A stretch of DNA of 64,000 nt from Todiramphus chloris collaris (lineage: Eukaryota; Chordata; Aves; Coraciiformes; Alcedinidae): positions 2,550,779-2,614,778 of the forward strand of contig JANVCC010000125.1 of NCBI GenBank assembly GCA_025345505.1, given 5' to 3'. How positions within the stretch are numbered: the stretch's first letter is position 1; each line of letters starts with the position of its first letter. The translations under genes and the position numbers were made by a program. Under the pieces are notes generated by a model. It was not told the origin of the DNA and did no database searches. It worked only from the letters and a program-made list of their open reading frames with translations. Shown here in pieces: positions 12,567 through 24,301 of this stretch.

Positions 12567-12619
12567 CTGAGACAGAGACTGTGTGTGACCTTACTCCTTG
12601 CTTCTCATTGTTGGCCAGC
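12567..12619 (-). CDS. PTK2: PTK2 window exon 11: FERM-kinase linker, residues about 375-392
   Basis: The exon is 53 nt, with a TTTTACAG acceptor and a GTAAGG donor. It completes Lys375 and reads LANNEKQGVRSHTVSVS plus the first base of codon 393 (expected Glu). It lies just before the exon that should carry the autophosphorylation site Tyr397, which is not in this window. Asn379, Val384 and Ser386-His387-Thr388 follow the avian rather than the mammalian form as I remember them. Entry phase is 2 and exit phase 1. Its 53 nt plus the 31 nt of exon 10 make 84 nt, so the pair together is frame-neutral. Confidence 0.95.
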
Positions 12620-13348
12620 CTGTAAAACAGAGGTTGGAATCGCTGAATGCTGTACATTCTTCACGGGCACACACACTGGGAATTCATCCTAACAGGGCAC
12701 CTACTGTAATTAGCAGGGCCGATCCATTTCCCCCGGTCACAGATTTTGAGGGGGGAGAAAAGTCAGAAAGGGATCTACCATTTCCAACCCGGCTGGGGGA
12801 GTAAGAGAACACGTTACCATTTTCATTTGCTTACTGATTCACAGAGCAAATTTCAAGGAAAAAAAAAACCCCAAACCCTAAGTTTCATCAACTTTTACGA
12901 TCCATCTGTGCGTGTCTAAACTTTGTCACTGTACGTACCTTGATGATGCTTCTACTTCCTGTATTATTTATTGGAAATAAAGTATTAACTGAGTTTTTGT
13001 ATGTTAAAATGACTCACCCTGCACAATTTTAAATTCATTGATGTCAAGTAAGTTTAAAAAAAGAATTCAATTTACATGTAGCTATCTACAGATGCTCATT
13101 AGGAACAGAAATTCCAATGAGCTATTGTATTTTTTTTTCATGTACATACGTAAGCATCATTTCAATGGTAAGAAAGCAAGAGTACTGCACTGCATGGCTT
13201 CAGGAGTCTGGGATTTCACCTGGCAAAGGCAAATCTTTCCAGATGCAAGATGCTGTTGGCTAGTAGCTGTATATACCCAATAAAAGCCCATTCCTCTGCT
13301 GCCAGCCTAAGAGCATAAGTGCTGCCCTTGTTTACTCAAGTGTACAAG

Positions 13349-13379
13349 CCCAGTTTTGGTAAACGCTCCCAAAACTGGG
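13349..13379. repeat. 11-bp perfect inverted repeat
   Basis: CCCAGTTTTGG and CCAAAACTGGG are separated by 9 nt, in the intron about 0.7 kb upstream (in the transcript) of window exon 11. Confidence 0.85.
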
Positions 13380-14629
13380 AAGCAGCTTTTCCTCCAAACC
13401 TTATTTTATCCCAGAAAGCCCTACAAATGAAACAGGATAAAATTTGTGTAATTAGAAAGTTATTTTGTGTTTCTCATTTGTATTTATTTAAGTAAAATCA
13501 AGTTTTCCTCTTCCTTATGGGTTCACACTAAGTTTACCAATTTTGCCACTTCCAGCCTTGACTTTAATTTCCTTTTGCTCCCTGCATTTTAACTCCTCTC
13601 TTTCTGCACCATGAGAAAGCCACCTGGCTAGTGAGGACTGCAGCAGGACCCGTGAAGGAAGAGCAGCCACTAGTATCTAAATGGCTAATTTAATGCAGAT
13701 TCAGGAATAAGCTATGTTCCATACTCCACCCAATAGGTAAAAAAGTACTAATTATGATTCTGGAACCCTTGCAGGAATCAATGAAGAACCAGAATGAGGT
13801 GGCTGGGTCAAAGTAGGCACAATCTCTGTGTTCCAAAGGAAAAAAAGAAGAGATAAGACATTATAAACTGCTAAATTTCATTTGGTCTTTCAACAGTTCT
13901 CTCCTGCCACTGGACAGTGGGCTAAACTGCCCCATAAGGTTCAAGGAAAACAATCTGATGAGATGTGGCTTCAAATTGGGTCCAAATGTGGCTACAAAGA
14001 AACCAGTCAGATTTAAAAAAAAAAAAGCAAATAGACCAGAAGTGGCTTGGTTAAAGGACTGCAGTTTAGGAGGGCACAATAACAAACTGCACATGGGAAG
14101 GGGAGACAACCATCAGAGCCTGACAGATAGGATGAAGATCTAACCTCTGACACCAGAAACATCAGGAAGAATTGAGAGCCTTGCCTGGCACTGCATTGTG
14201 GACTACCAACTCCAGCATCATAAGAAGTATTCTTAGATCAGACAGAGATGGATTTGAAATCTTTTCTTATTTACCTTAAAGCTTTGAAAGGAGCAAAATG
14301 CAGAGAGCTACCTTAGCATAATTTTTGTAAGAATTATTAGATGCAGATAGAATGTCTCAGCATACCTTGCATACAGGATCACCATAAAACTAGCCAGGGT
14401 TAAAAAAATGCCTCTCCATTTGCCAGACACAGATTAGTGTTTACTACAAATCCAGTTACTGTCAGAGAAAAATTTGTCTACATTACTACATTTAAGAAAT
14501 AGATTCAACAGCATCTATCTTCTGTATAAATGGTATTCCTTATCACACTGAACCTAGTGATCCCAATTCAAGACTGGTCCCATTATGGAAATTTTCTTAA
14601 CAGAAAGTGAGATGACAGATTTCTGATAA

Positions 14630-14642
14630 GGGGGGGGGGGGG
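14630..14642. repeat. 13-nt G homopolymer
   Basis: Thirteen consecutive G on the plus strand, in the intron 0.4 kb downstream of the 31-nt microexon. Confidence 0.9.
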
Positions 14643-15031
14643 AAGTATTTTCTGTATTTCACATAGCAGAAAAGGGGATAAATAAGAAAAACAAGAGCAC
14701 AGACTAACTCACAGACTGAAACCCAAAAACTGTGTAGTATCACTCCTATAATTAATGTATTCCTGGACTCAGCCTGAATCCCAATCAAGTCTTTTCCAAA
14801 ATATCATTCTTTTGTTACTATCAAGTATTTTATTTCTGGTATCTTCACAGTTTAATACTGCTGTCAGTCTTTGATGCCCCATGCTCCCAAATCACCACCT
14901 GCTTTTTGTCCTAGAATCCAAAAGCAGCAATAAAAATTAAGCACGTGTAAAAAGCCCTAAAGCATCACTTAAGCAAAAGCTACTTTTCAAAACATTTTTT
15001 AATAGATAAGAAAAGAAAGCATGAAACTTAC

Positions 15032-15062
15032 TTTGGTATTGATGGTAAAGCTCTTTCACCTT
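15032..15062 (-). CDS. PTK2: PTK2 window exon 10: 31-nt microexon with Src-SH3 docking motif
   Basis: This microexon is far too short for ORF detection. It is flanked by a good acceptor (TTTACACAG) and the donor GTAAGT. With the G carried over from exon 9 it reads EGERALPSIP plus AA of Lys375, residues about 365-375. R368-A-L-P-S-I-P374 fits the class I SH3 ligand pattern (basic-x-hydrophobic-P-x-hydrophobic-P). It is the known site where the Src SH3 domain docks on FAK, next to the Tyr397 SH2 site. Entry phase is 1 and exit phase 2, so skipping this exon alone would shift the frame. The intron carries nine upstream bases of a long pyrimidine-poor sequence, so recognition may depend on enhancers. 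Confidence 0.93.
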
Positions 15063-18000
15063 CTGTGTAAACAAGAAGAAAACAGGAACAAAACTTACTA
15101 AAGGTTCCAAATAACCCCTCTCAATATACAATATATACATGCCTGGAACAATAATCATCACAATCTCTCCACGAAATGGGTCAATTCCAAAGGCTGTTTT
15201 ATACATATTAAGAAGAGTGTATCAACACAGCTCCTCCTAAGATATCCACCTTTTGGCAAACTCTTGCCTGAGAGAACAATGTACACAGAATATAAAAGTT
15301 CTTTATTGTTCTTAACAAATAACTTCGATAAATCACCTGCAGAAGGGGTGACACTATCTCATCTCTCTAGTAAGAAATGCTTTCCTTTTATCTCTAAGAT
15401 GTGCTAAGTGCTAATATATAAATAAAACAACTGAAGCAAACTTGGACTTCCATGCAAGACAACTGAAATAAATCATTAAAGCACAAAACTTACCATACTG
15501 ATTTGGCTGAGATTACACAATAGTAACTCTTAGTAGCCAGAGATTAAGTTAGCTATTTGTAAACTGCTTTCAAATCCTTGCCACTCTTCAGGTGCTAATG
15601 GTATTGTATAGAAAAGCACAGATATACCCATGCAAGGGGTTTTTTCCCTACTGGATTTAATGAGACACTTGGTATCCACGTGGGGAAGTTACTAATCCTT
15701 TAGTAAAACACCAATGATTTATGGTAGGTTGAAGTGTGAAGGGAAGGACAGAAAGTGGGCGGTTAAAATAGGGTTTGCACTAAATCACAGTAGCACTGAT
15801 AAGGTGATCTGAGAGAAAACAGAACAGAGGCACACTTTCAGAAAATGGTGGGTTTGGTTTGATCCTACGTTAACATTTCCAGACATGACAGAAGTAAACT
15901 AGAGTCTCACCTCTGCAGGTTATGGGGCTGGGCAGAGAAATGCCTGGTACCCAGAAGCCAAGCTCACCATGGCAAACTACAGTGCTTTGTTACAGATTTT
16001 TTTGCCAGCTAAAGGTAGAAACACGCCAACAACTTTGGTCTGTTTTGATTTGTCTGATGGGGGGTGTTAGAAAGGCAGATACAGGAAAGAAGGGAAACAA
16101 GAGGCTGTGATTTGGAAGATGAACGGCTCAGCAAAGTGACTGCAGCAAGCACCTGAAACTGCAGGGCGAAGGAAGGACAAGATTATCCAAGAAGCACGAG
16201 GTGGGAGGTAAAGTGACTGTGATGTGTTGGTTTAAATTAGACCATTTGGGGAAGGAAACAAAAGGCAAAGATCCTTAGAGGTGGTGTGGAGTGACAAATA
16301 TGAGATCAAGGCAGGAAGGTGCCAACCTGGCAGTAAAAGGCTGAGGGGTAAGTATCCATAAAAGGGAGACTGTACTGGGCAGTAGAGGATTCACACTGGA
16401 TGGAACTGGGCAAAAGACATGAAGCTTGGAGAAACAGGCAGAAGAGTCCTGCCCCCAGCTATGCAGGCCTCCCGAGGGTTGTGAACACTCAGAAGAACCT
16501 TAAATTCCATCTGCTGTCTGGAGCAGCTGTCAGTCATCACTGGGGAAAGCATCCCAAGTTCTAGCTTGCATCAAGTTACGCCGCTACTGCTAATTACTCC
16601 CACACTGCTCCTACACGTGGCAATGATTTAATGGTTTAGATGTTGCTGAGGAATCACACAGGTTACTGGTGTAACATACTTGCAGTCTGTTGTTTTCAAA
16701 GGTTTACAAAGGGATACAAACATACAAACCTCTGTGTTAAACCAGGTTTTTACAACTGCAGTTAACTTCATCATTCCATATTCTTAAATCCTAACAGTTG
16801 CACAACCAATAAGCAGATACTCAAAATAATTTTTCTTGCTAGATGCTATATAGGCCAATCACATATTAACTCCATACTATTCAATCTGTACTCTAAAGAT
16901 GGAATTTTAATTTCCTCCAGGGTTTTGTGTGTAGCACATCAGCCTCACATTTGGGGACTCCAGAAACATGTGAATGATTTCATAGCACTTGCAGAGCCAC
17001 GATGCTTCGTACTTTCAAAGCTCTGGCCTCAGTTGCAGGTGAGATTGTTCCTCTCTCCTGCAAAGACAGACTCCAACCTCTTGTGAGAATTACCAGTGTG
17101 TGCTGAAGTTTATTACTACCTATCAACTAACTAACCTAACTTTCCAGGGCAAGTATTACATGTCTTTAATGATGAGAATCCCAATCTGTTCCTTTAAGTC
17201 TCCACTTTCTGAACAGCTTCCTATTGGTACAAAACACAAAGCAAGGATCAGAATAAACCGTATCTTTTCCAACACAATCCAGTTTCCTTCTTATGAGTAA
17301 ACCCATTCTACCCGTTTTGGGAGATAAGGAGAATGTGAATGGAAGCAGTATTATGTAGCTAGCTGGGGAGTAGTAGGATGGTAGTAGTATGAGAGGAAAT
17401 GATGGGGACAGACAGAAAAGCAGAGACTCTAACCCAAGTTAAACGAATGTTTGTTTCCAGACTGGTTGGTAAACAGGCAGCATGGGTGGTTCTAACACAA
17501 CTAAAACCCCATCAGATCCGATCATCTCCCTTTTCACTGCCCTTTGCCCAATTCCATGAGGCAGTCCTGATTCTGTTCTCATTGGCAGGGGAGCAACAGT
17601 CATGCCCTGAACAGAACTGGACTCTAGAACCCTGGGGTCGATGGGGGTGGGAGAGGTGGACAATGCACAGCCAGCCCAACTGAGAGGGAAGGAGGACATG
17701 GCACTGCTCTTCAACCAGAACGGGCTGGATGTGTTGCCCAGCTACATGGCCAACATCCCCCTTTTGGCCAAGGACCGGTAGGTGCCAAGTGGAGGGCACC
17801 TACAAGTGGACAGGGGAAGTGGGAATGGTAAGCAAATGGCAATGAAACAAAACAAGCTGCCAGAAATGAAAACCTACTATTAAGTACTGTTAGAGACATT
17901 TCCCCTTTCACGGGAGAGAATTCCAGAGCAATCCATCTGCACGGCACTGCTGCTGCAGGGGTGGATCAGAGCTGATCTTACAGCCGCCTCCGTGCTCCCT

Positions 18001-18224
18001 GGCTACCGACTGCTCATTTCAGGCAGCCTTGCCCAAGTCGCTGTCATCTGCTTACAGCTTACACCCCAAATGAAACACTGAGCACTCATTAGTACCCATG
18101 CAGGTCTGAAGTCAAAATTCGTTACTAACAACATCACAGGGGAGCATATGTTGTTTTTCACAAATGGAAACCCACAACACTCGGCCCAGTTCTACACGCA
18201 GTTTAAAATGGGCTACGCAGGATT

Positions 18225-18726
18225 GAGCTGGGGTGTCCGGAAGAGGCTCTGTGGGGAGAGGCTGGGGCTACCCCAGGCTGGGCACAGACAGTCCCTCTCA
18301 GCTCCAGCAGCTCCACCACAGAACGTAGCTGAGCCCCTCAGCCAAGCTGGGGGAGCTGGGGGGAACTGGGAGACAAGGGGTGAGGAGGGAGGAGCGGCGA
18401 GAGGGGCTGGGAGGGACTCACCCAAGCCCCATCCCCACCCCTCGCAGGGCAGAGAGGTTGGGAGTGAAGGGGTGAAGGGAGAGCTGGGGAGAAAGGGGGA
18501 GGGAGGAAAAGGAAGGGGAAGGTGTTGCTCCAATTTTGTCTTAAGTTTTTCACTACTCAAATGTTTTACAATTGGTAATAAAGTATTCCCCCCAGTAGAG
18601 GTTGTTTTGCCCGTGTTGGCAACTGGGAAGTGATGTCCTTGCCTTTATCTGAACCCTGTCCTGCTGAGGAGGGGGAGTCAGCAAGCAGCTGAGGTTGGTG
18701 CTGGCCAGGGCCACCAGCCACCTTTC
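18225..18726 (+). mobile_element. ERVL-like LTR fragment
   Basis: This GC-rich purine-skewed block shares segments such as GGGCTGGGAGGGACTCACC and a downstream CTGTCCTGCTGAGGAGGGGG with avian ERVL-type LTRs as I remember them. An AATAAA lies at 18577-18582, where the R region would end. The 3' edge meets a possible primer-binding site. The 5' edge is not certain. It is an old inactive copy with no intact retroviral gene attached. A relative sits at 51.2-51.5 kb. Overlapping open frames of 161 and 115 codons are by-products. Confidence 0.6.
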
Positions 18727-18744
18727 TGGTGCCCAACAGGGGCT
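18727..18744 (+). promoter_or_regulatory. Possible retroviral primer-binding site remnant
   Basis: TGGTGCCCAACAGGGGC directly follows the LTR-like block. Retroviral primer-binding sites begin with TGG and this wording resembles those of several endogenous retroviruses. It supports a 5' LTR plus leader remnant rather than a solo LTR. Recognisable gag or pol does not follow. Confidence 0.4.
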
Positions 18745-21700
18745 TCAGGAGTTGAAGGCAGTTGAAAAAGGTAGTGGCCAAAAGTCAGGGAGTGCAGCAA
18801 TTGTGGGGAGCCTGGATGCTGGCGATGGGACAAGGAGAGAAGTTTTCTTGTGTATATAATGTTCTGTTCCCTTTTTTCTTTCTTCTCTTTTGTGATAATG
18901 ATACTTTAGATCTTGGTGTTGGGAATCTTTGCTGATTTAAGTGAGAGCTGTGAAGAATGTGTGATGAATATGTATTTTAATGATAATTATCAGATGTGTG
19001 TGTCACAGAGGCAAGGAGTGGGGTGGAGTGGAGGCAGCTGTGACCAGCACAAGGCAGCCCCATGTTTGTTCCCACAGCAGCCACCCCCACAGCCCCACCA
19101 CTACCAAAACCCTGGCACATACGCCCAGTACCTTCCATCACTCCTACAACCCTTGAAGTGTGAAAAGAACTCTCCAGTATTTTGATTCACCACAGTGTAA
19201 ACTGTCCTCACCTGATGAAAATTATTGTGAAAGCAAGACGAGTGAAGCATCAAGTTAGTCAAAGTGAGAACACATCCTAAGGATTACAACACATGTTGCC
19301 ATTCCATTAAAATGAAAATACTGCCCATGGTTAAACTGTGTGAAAACAGAGAACACTTATTTGGAGAACTCTGTGGATTATTTACTTTTGGTATTTGGAA
19401 ACTCAAAATTCTGAGTTTTCCTTTAGCTGTAATCCTTTTAGATTCCAGATGTGTGTTTCAATGTAAAGGTGAGTTCTGCTATAAAGGAATGACAATCAAG
19501 TAACTATTTCAGTTTCTCCAGTGTTTTTTTTTTTTCCCCTGAGGTTTTATTCTAAGGGTTTTGACAGGTTTGAGTTACCTATAAAAGCTTCTTTAAAGTG
19601 ATTAACAGATACAAAATTCAGCCACTAGACTTAAGATCACAGGAAAGCATCTTAGTGCATAGTCCAATCAGCAAATAGCCACTTAATACCAGCTTAACTT
19701 TGTATCAGTTGCTTCATTTGTGTACTTTGCCTGTCAGAGTTAAGGGTGATAATGGAAACACAAATACCAAGTTTAAAGTTTCCACAGTGGTCTGAAGGGA
19801 CCCGTATACCTAAATATTTACAAAAAAGACAACAAACTGAATGGAAACATGCCAGACACCATCCAGGTCTCAAACATCACCAAGTGCTCTCACCAAATTC
19901 AGAACAACTGGATCATTAATGGATAGCAGCTCAGATGAAATCACAAAAACACAGGTTCATTTAGTCATCAGGAAGGATAATTTATAAGGAGACTTGCAGC
20001 AGACGTAAATTTACAACAAAAGGGATGGGAAAGCTCAAAGAGGAGAGAAAACCCATCTGTGGGATCAAGAGTTGCTACATGATTTGTTTCTGATGTGCCT
20101 TGTATCATCAAAGCTCACAGTGGGAGAGATCTAAGAAGGCAGATCATGGTGGGGACAGCTCTCCTATGAAATGCTTAATTAATATGTTGAGTATGGCTAT
20201 GGACTTCAAAAAAAGAAAACATCAGACAAAAGAACCCCACAATTTCTTTTAACTAGAGGGATTCTCCTCATGTTTGCATAAAGAGGAGTGCTCACAAAGA
20301 CCCTGCCCTCCACAGAGCTCAGTGAGTCTAGAAGATGATAAGCAAGTCAGGTGGGAGGGAGATGAGAGTTAGAAAGAAAAAGTGCAGACAGAGTGGGTCA
20401 GTAGTTACTGTGACCTACAGCAGCAGGACTCACGGGCCCTGCTAGAGATGGCAGTTGCTTGCACGTATCATGAAAGCAGCAAGAGGATGCTGTAAATCCT
20501 GAGGAGGTTTTGACTGGGATCTGCACCCTCAGTTAAGGCAAGAAGAGCAGAGGACAGCAGAGCAGGGCCTGGCTGAGAAATGGATGGGACTGGAGCACAA
20601 CCAATGCCCCAGTGCACAGCACTGGAAGCTTGCAGGCTGGATCAACAGAGCAGAGACTTGATGAAGGCCTTGACTGGCTTCAGTTGTTGGTGTGAATGGC
20701 AGAACTAGAAACCATCAGGCAGTGGTATTTTTGTGGAGCTCAGAGCATTTATGTATAGGTGAGAAAAGCAAAGTCATTCCAGCAGCAGAGGAACAAGCCA
20801 GTAATAGCACTGGCAATGCAGACTGAGTAGACCCAACTTCTGAACCACCACCAGTGCAGAAGTGGCAAGAACTGGACACACTCTACACGTGTGCCCCTGA
20901 AGAAGCAGCAGACAGGATCAGAGCTCTCCATTAACTCAGCATGACTGAGGTGGGAGAGGTGAGAGGATATCAACATTTTTTAAGAGCTCAACTTTGGCTA
21001 CTACAGCTCAGGCTGAAAACCAGCCAACCCACTGGGTATCAGGAGCAGTTCTGAGAGTGAGTAATAAGGATTGTAACGAATCCCAAACAACTTCTCAGAA
21101 GAGGCACAAAAGATGATTGCTCACAGGTACAGACAAGTCAAGTGAAATGTACATCTTGGTTTCTGATGCCTGTTTTGTTTTGAGAACAACAAACTAGCAT
21201 TATCATGTTAGTTTATCCTTTTTGGTGTCAGATTTTGGTGCCTGTGGTTCAGCACCACTGAGTTGAGCACCAGGTTGGCTTGAAGAACCAAGTTTGTGTT
21301 GAGGGAAGATTTCCCTCTGTATGGAGATAAGTTTGCATGGCTAACAGAAATTCAGGAAAGCTGCTTGTGTTGGAGCTAAAGGTCAGCCACACACACTAAG
21401 GGTCAGAAATACCAAACATGCAAATTTAAAAGTAATCTGAACAATTAAAACATCTAATACCCTACAACCACGTTTCTTCATTACTGAATGACCAAGTTTC
21501 AGCTGGGTGTTTTTTCTGCCAAGCACTAGCAGGATGCTGTACATGGACCTGGGAAGACCTGAACTATTTTAGTAAAGTTCTCCCATTTGAACAACTACAA
21601 ACTGGGGAAAATCAGTGGCACAAAAAAGCAAAACCACATCTAGAATGCTAAAGCTTCAGATTGGAGCACTTCTGGGATAGTTTATGTATGTTCTTGTAGT

Positions 21701-22493
21701 ACAAACAGGGAAGAAGGAAATAGTTTATTCATTGTTTTAGAAACAAGAAAAAGCTGGATGAATTTCCATAAGTAAAGGAGGACAGAAATTTCTATTCTTA
21801 AGAAGCTTTGCTTAAATGTTTTTCAATAATTAAGAATAATTATAGCTATTCAATAATTAAAGATGGCTGAAATGAGAAAAAAACCCCTAATGAAATTTCA
21901 AATTCTCTTTAAAGCTGGATGTACCCACACCCTCGTCACCTGGCTTCCAGCTTGTGGGCTGCTATAAAAACAACTGATCAACACTACAAAAAGCATCTCT
22001 GCTTTAGTTCTGTTTGACGAGAGGAGCTCACGAGACTGCTCTGAAGGTTTTTATTTTTTGAACAGAGATGTTTTGAGTATTAAGGGGGAAGGCAGGAATT
22101 TTTTTAAATGATCACTGCTCCGAACCGTATCCAAATTCATTCTTACCCACCCCTCTGGAATTTCCACTTGTCTATTAGGGAATCACACTTCAAGGTAACA
22201 TGTCCTTGTCAGCAGTGCCTTTAACTAAAAGTTACTTTGGCTGGTTAAATCTAGAATAGTGTAAAGCAGTGACTACTGAAAATCTGCCTAAATTATCAGA
22301 TATTACATATTTTCTGATGGAGGGACACTCCCTATCGCTGTTTCTCCTAACAAAAGTAGCTCACAGGTCCTCCCTGAAAGACATGAGCCTCCAATTGAGA
22401 GTTTTGCCACTACCTTTTGTCTTCTACTCAAGTGCAAAATAATCTACCAGTAGATAGGAGTCCAGCAACAACCAGAATGATCCATCTCCTTAC

Positions 22494-22611
22494 CTTTCTG
22501 TGGCCTGATGATAAACGATTGCGTAGCTCCATTCACCAGTCGGCAGTATCCGTCTATCAAGTCAGCCATGTTCTCTGCAATGGTTAAGGATGGTGCTGTC
22601 ACTGTCAGAGG
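22494..22611 (-). CDS. PTK2: PTK2 window exon 9: end of FERM domain, residues about 326-364
   Basis: The exon is 118 nt, with a CTCTAG acceptor and a GTAAGG donor. It reads PLTVTAPSLTIAENM, then ADLIDGYCRLVNG, then ATQSFIIRPQK plus one base (G) of Glu365. This is the last F3 strand and the C-terminal helix of FERM (AENMADLIDGYCRL), after which the linker to the kinase begins. The exit phase is 1, unlike the phase-0 junctions just upstream, and marks the change from folded FERM to the small linker exons. Confidence 0.97.
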
Positions 22612-23274
22612 CTAGAGAAGGAAGAAAACAAGGCACCAACAAAGAGGAATTATTGCAGTTGCAAACACTGAGTGGAACAGCTGTGTCATTGCATCAGGAC
22701 TTTACACACGCTTGCAAACAGTAAACAGAAAAATGTGCACGAGCAAAGCACGACCAGATTCTTGCTTTATCTTCTATGCAGCAAATTTAAACCAGAAAGT
22801 GCAGAAAGCACAGCTGATAAATCCCTCTGGCCAAAGGCAATCTTAATCTGGGTCTACGTGGCTTGCTAGTTAAACTTCCAAAAACTTGACTGCTGCCCAT
22901 TACAGCTGCTATGACTTTTACACCTAAAATTGTGACAGTTCTGAAGAAGCTGCTTATTCCTTAAAGCTCTTACAGGTGGTATTTTTTTTTCCCAGCCTTT
23001 TGCAGCAATTTATTCTTTGCATTAAAAAAAGTAACCTTCCCAATTTAAAAAAAAAAGTTTAAGTCTTTGAACACATATCCAGATAGGCACTCAGACAAAA
23101 CACAAGGACTAAAGTCAAGTATCCACTCAGTATATCATAATTGTAAAACTCCAGAATGAAGTTCCCGACCAGAGCAGAAGTACAATATACAGAATATCTG
23201 CATTAAGAGTACAGTAATCTCCATCCCTGCCCAGGAAAGCAAAGCACTGTTTATCACAACTGGCAGTACCATAC
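22612..23274 (-). other. PTK2: PTK2 intron between window exons 8 and 9
   Basis: This is a 663-nt phase-0 intron with T and A runs and no recognised feature. Confidence 0.8.
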
Positions 23275-23382
23275 CTCAGGTGCACCTGCTATTTTGAGTT
23301 GCAACATCCCTTTTCTGTCCTTGTCTTCGCTGTTTGAGTACTGAATAGTTTGCACTTGATTAAAGTCTGCTAGATGAGTTGG
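23275..23382 (-). CDS. PTK2: PTK2 window exon 8: F3 lobe, residues about 290-325
   Basis: The exon is 108 nt (36 codons), with a CTGCAG acceptor and a GTATGG donor. It reads PTHLADFNQVQTIQY, then SNSEDKDRKGMLQ, ending LKIAGAPE. This is the middle of the F3 lobe. Asn297 (ADFNQV) agrees with my memory of chicken, where mammals have Thr. Both flanking introns are phase 0, continuing the run of symmetrical FERM exons from window exon 6 onwards. Confidence 0.96.
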
Positions 23383-24223
23383 CTGCAGAAAGGCAATGGA
23401 AAAGGGGGACAATGTTAACATTACAGCAAAACACTACTCATTTGTTCCTGAGTTGCAAAAGCAGGTCTAGACTTCAATCTCCAAACAACAAGCAGAAATG
23501 TGTTCCTCTGATTCTTTCTCCAGTCTCCTCAGGCTCTGGCTAACAACACACCCTGATATCCACAGGGCTGGCTGAATGAAACCAAGCGCCAGTTTGCCCA
23601 CAGAGGTCACTGTTGAGTAGCTCCAGGCACATGCCAAAGTACTGCAGCATGGAATCAGCTTCTTGGAGGTCAAGACAGAAAACTCAACAGGTTGACACCA
23701 CGGAACCTGCACTCAGCATACCTGACATACCTCCCAACAGATGTAAAAATGTTCTTAGCTAGCTACCTATTCCTGATTTCCAAACCTTTTCACTACCTCT
23801 GAAGTAATTTCAACAGAAGTTGGACACGGGCTCAAGTTAAATCATGACTGGAAAGGTCCCAATCATTTTGCTAGGAGAACTTGCCTGAACAGAAGTCCCT
23901 TGCCCCATAGAGCTGTACAGGAAATACAGGAACACAGTCAACCCCAGGTAATGAAAAGGCTGTTAAGGGCATGAAGTAAAGCAAAGAAGCCAGCAATGAC
24001 TGCACAAATGCTAAGCACTGACTGACTAAAAAAGCTCTACACATTCCTAAGAAAGAGGAGAATGATGTGGAATAATTTGCATGTTTTCTTGTTAGTAAGT
24101 CACTGCTAATGCTTCAAATTCTTCAAGTGAGCACTTGCCATTCCCCTCTGTGTGAAGTTCAGTTCACAACAGGTCACGGTTGTTAAGACAGTAACTGAGA
24201 AAAGAAAACAGAAGTAGACTTAC
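23383..24223 (-). other. PTK2: PTK2 intron between window exons 7 and 8
   Basis: This is an 841-nt phase-0 intron with nothing further recognised. Confidence 0.8.
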
Positions 24224-24301
24224 ATTTGCACCCTTGTCTGTAAGGTAACTGATTCCTTCTTCTGGGCCAATTGCCAGTTCCACCGAAATAATCCAGCTTG
24301 A
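24224..24301 (-). CDS. PTK2: PTK2 window exon 7: F3 lobe, residues about 264-289
   Basis: The exon is 78 nt (26 codons). The acceptor is a less common GAAG preceded by a T-rich tract; the donor is GTAAGT. It reads SSWIISVELAIGPEE, then GISYLTDKGAN. These are F3-lobe beta strands. Trp266 lies in the F3 region reported to affect FERM-kinase regulation. Flanking introns are both phase 0. The TCA/AGC start after AAG is supported by the exact match to the conserved SSWIIS sequence. Confidence 0.96.

Larger units (their letters stand above)
12620..15031 (-). other. PTK2: PTK2 intron between window exons 10 and 11
   Basis: This 2,412-nt phase-2 intron contains a 13-G run at 14630-14642 (13 C on the transcribed sense strand) and an 11-bp perfect hairpin at 13349-13379. 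No mobile element is recognised. Confidence 0.82.
15063..22493 (-). other. PTK2: PTK2 intron between window exons 9 and 10
   Basis: This 7,431-nt phase-1 intron contains a GC-rich segment at about 17.4-18.8 kb that includes an ERVL-like LTR with a possible primer-binding site. The flanks at 15.06-17.3 kb and 18.9-22.5 kb look unique and AT-rich. No coding exon of PTK2 is expected here, because exons 9 and 10 join in frame. Confidence 0.85.

Noticed and set aside
18148..18633. 161-codon glycine/arginine-rich open frame
   Set aside because: It lies in the purine-rich LTR-like block, with a matching opposite-strand frame of prolines. No protein family fits.
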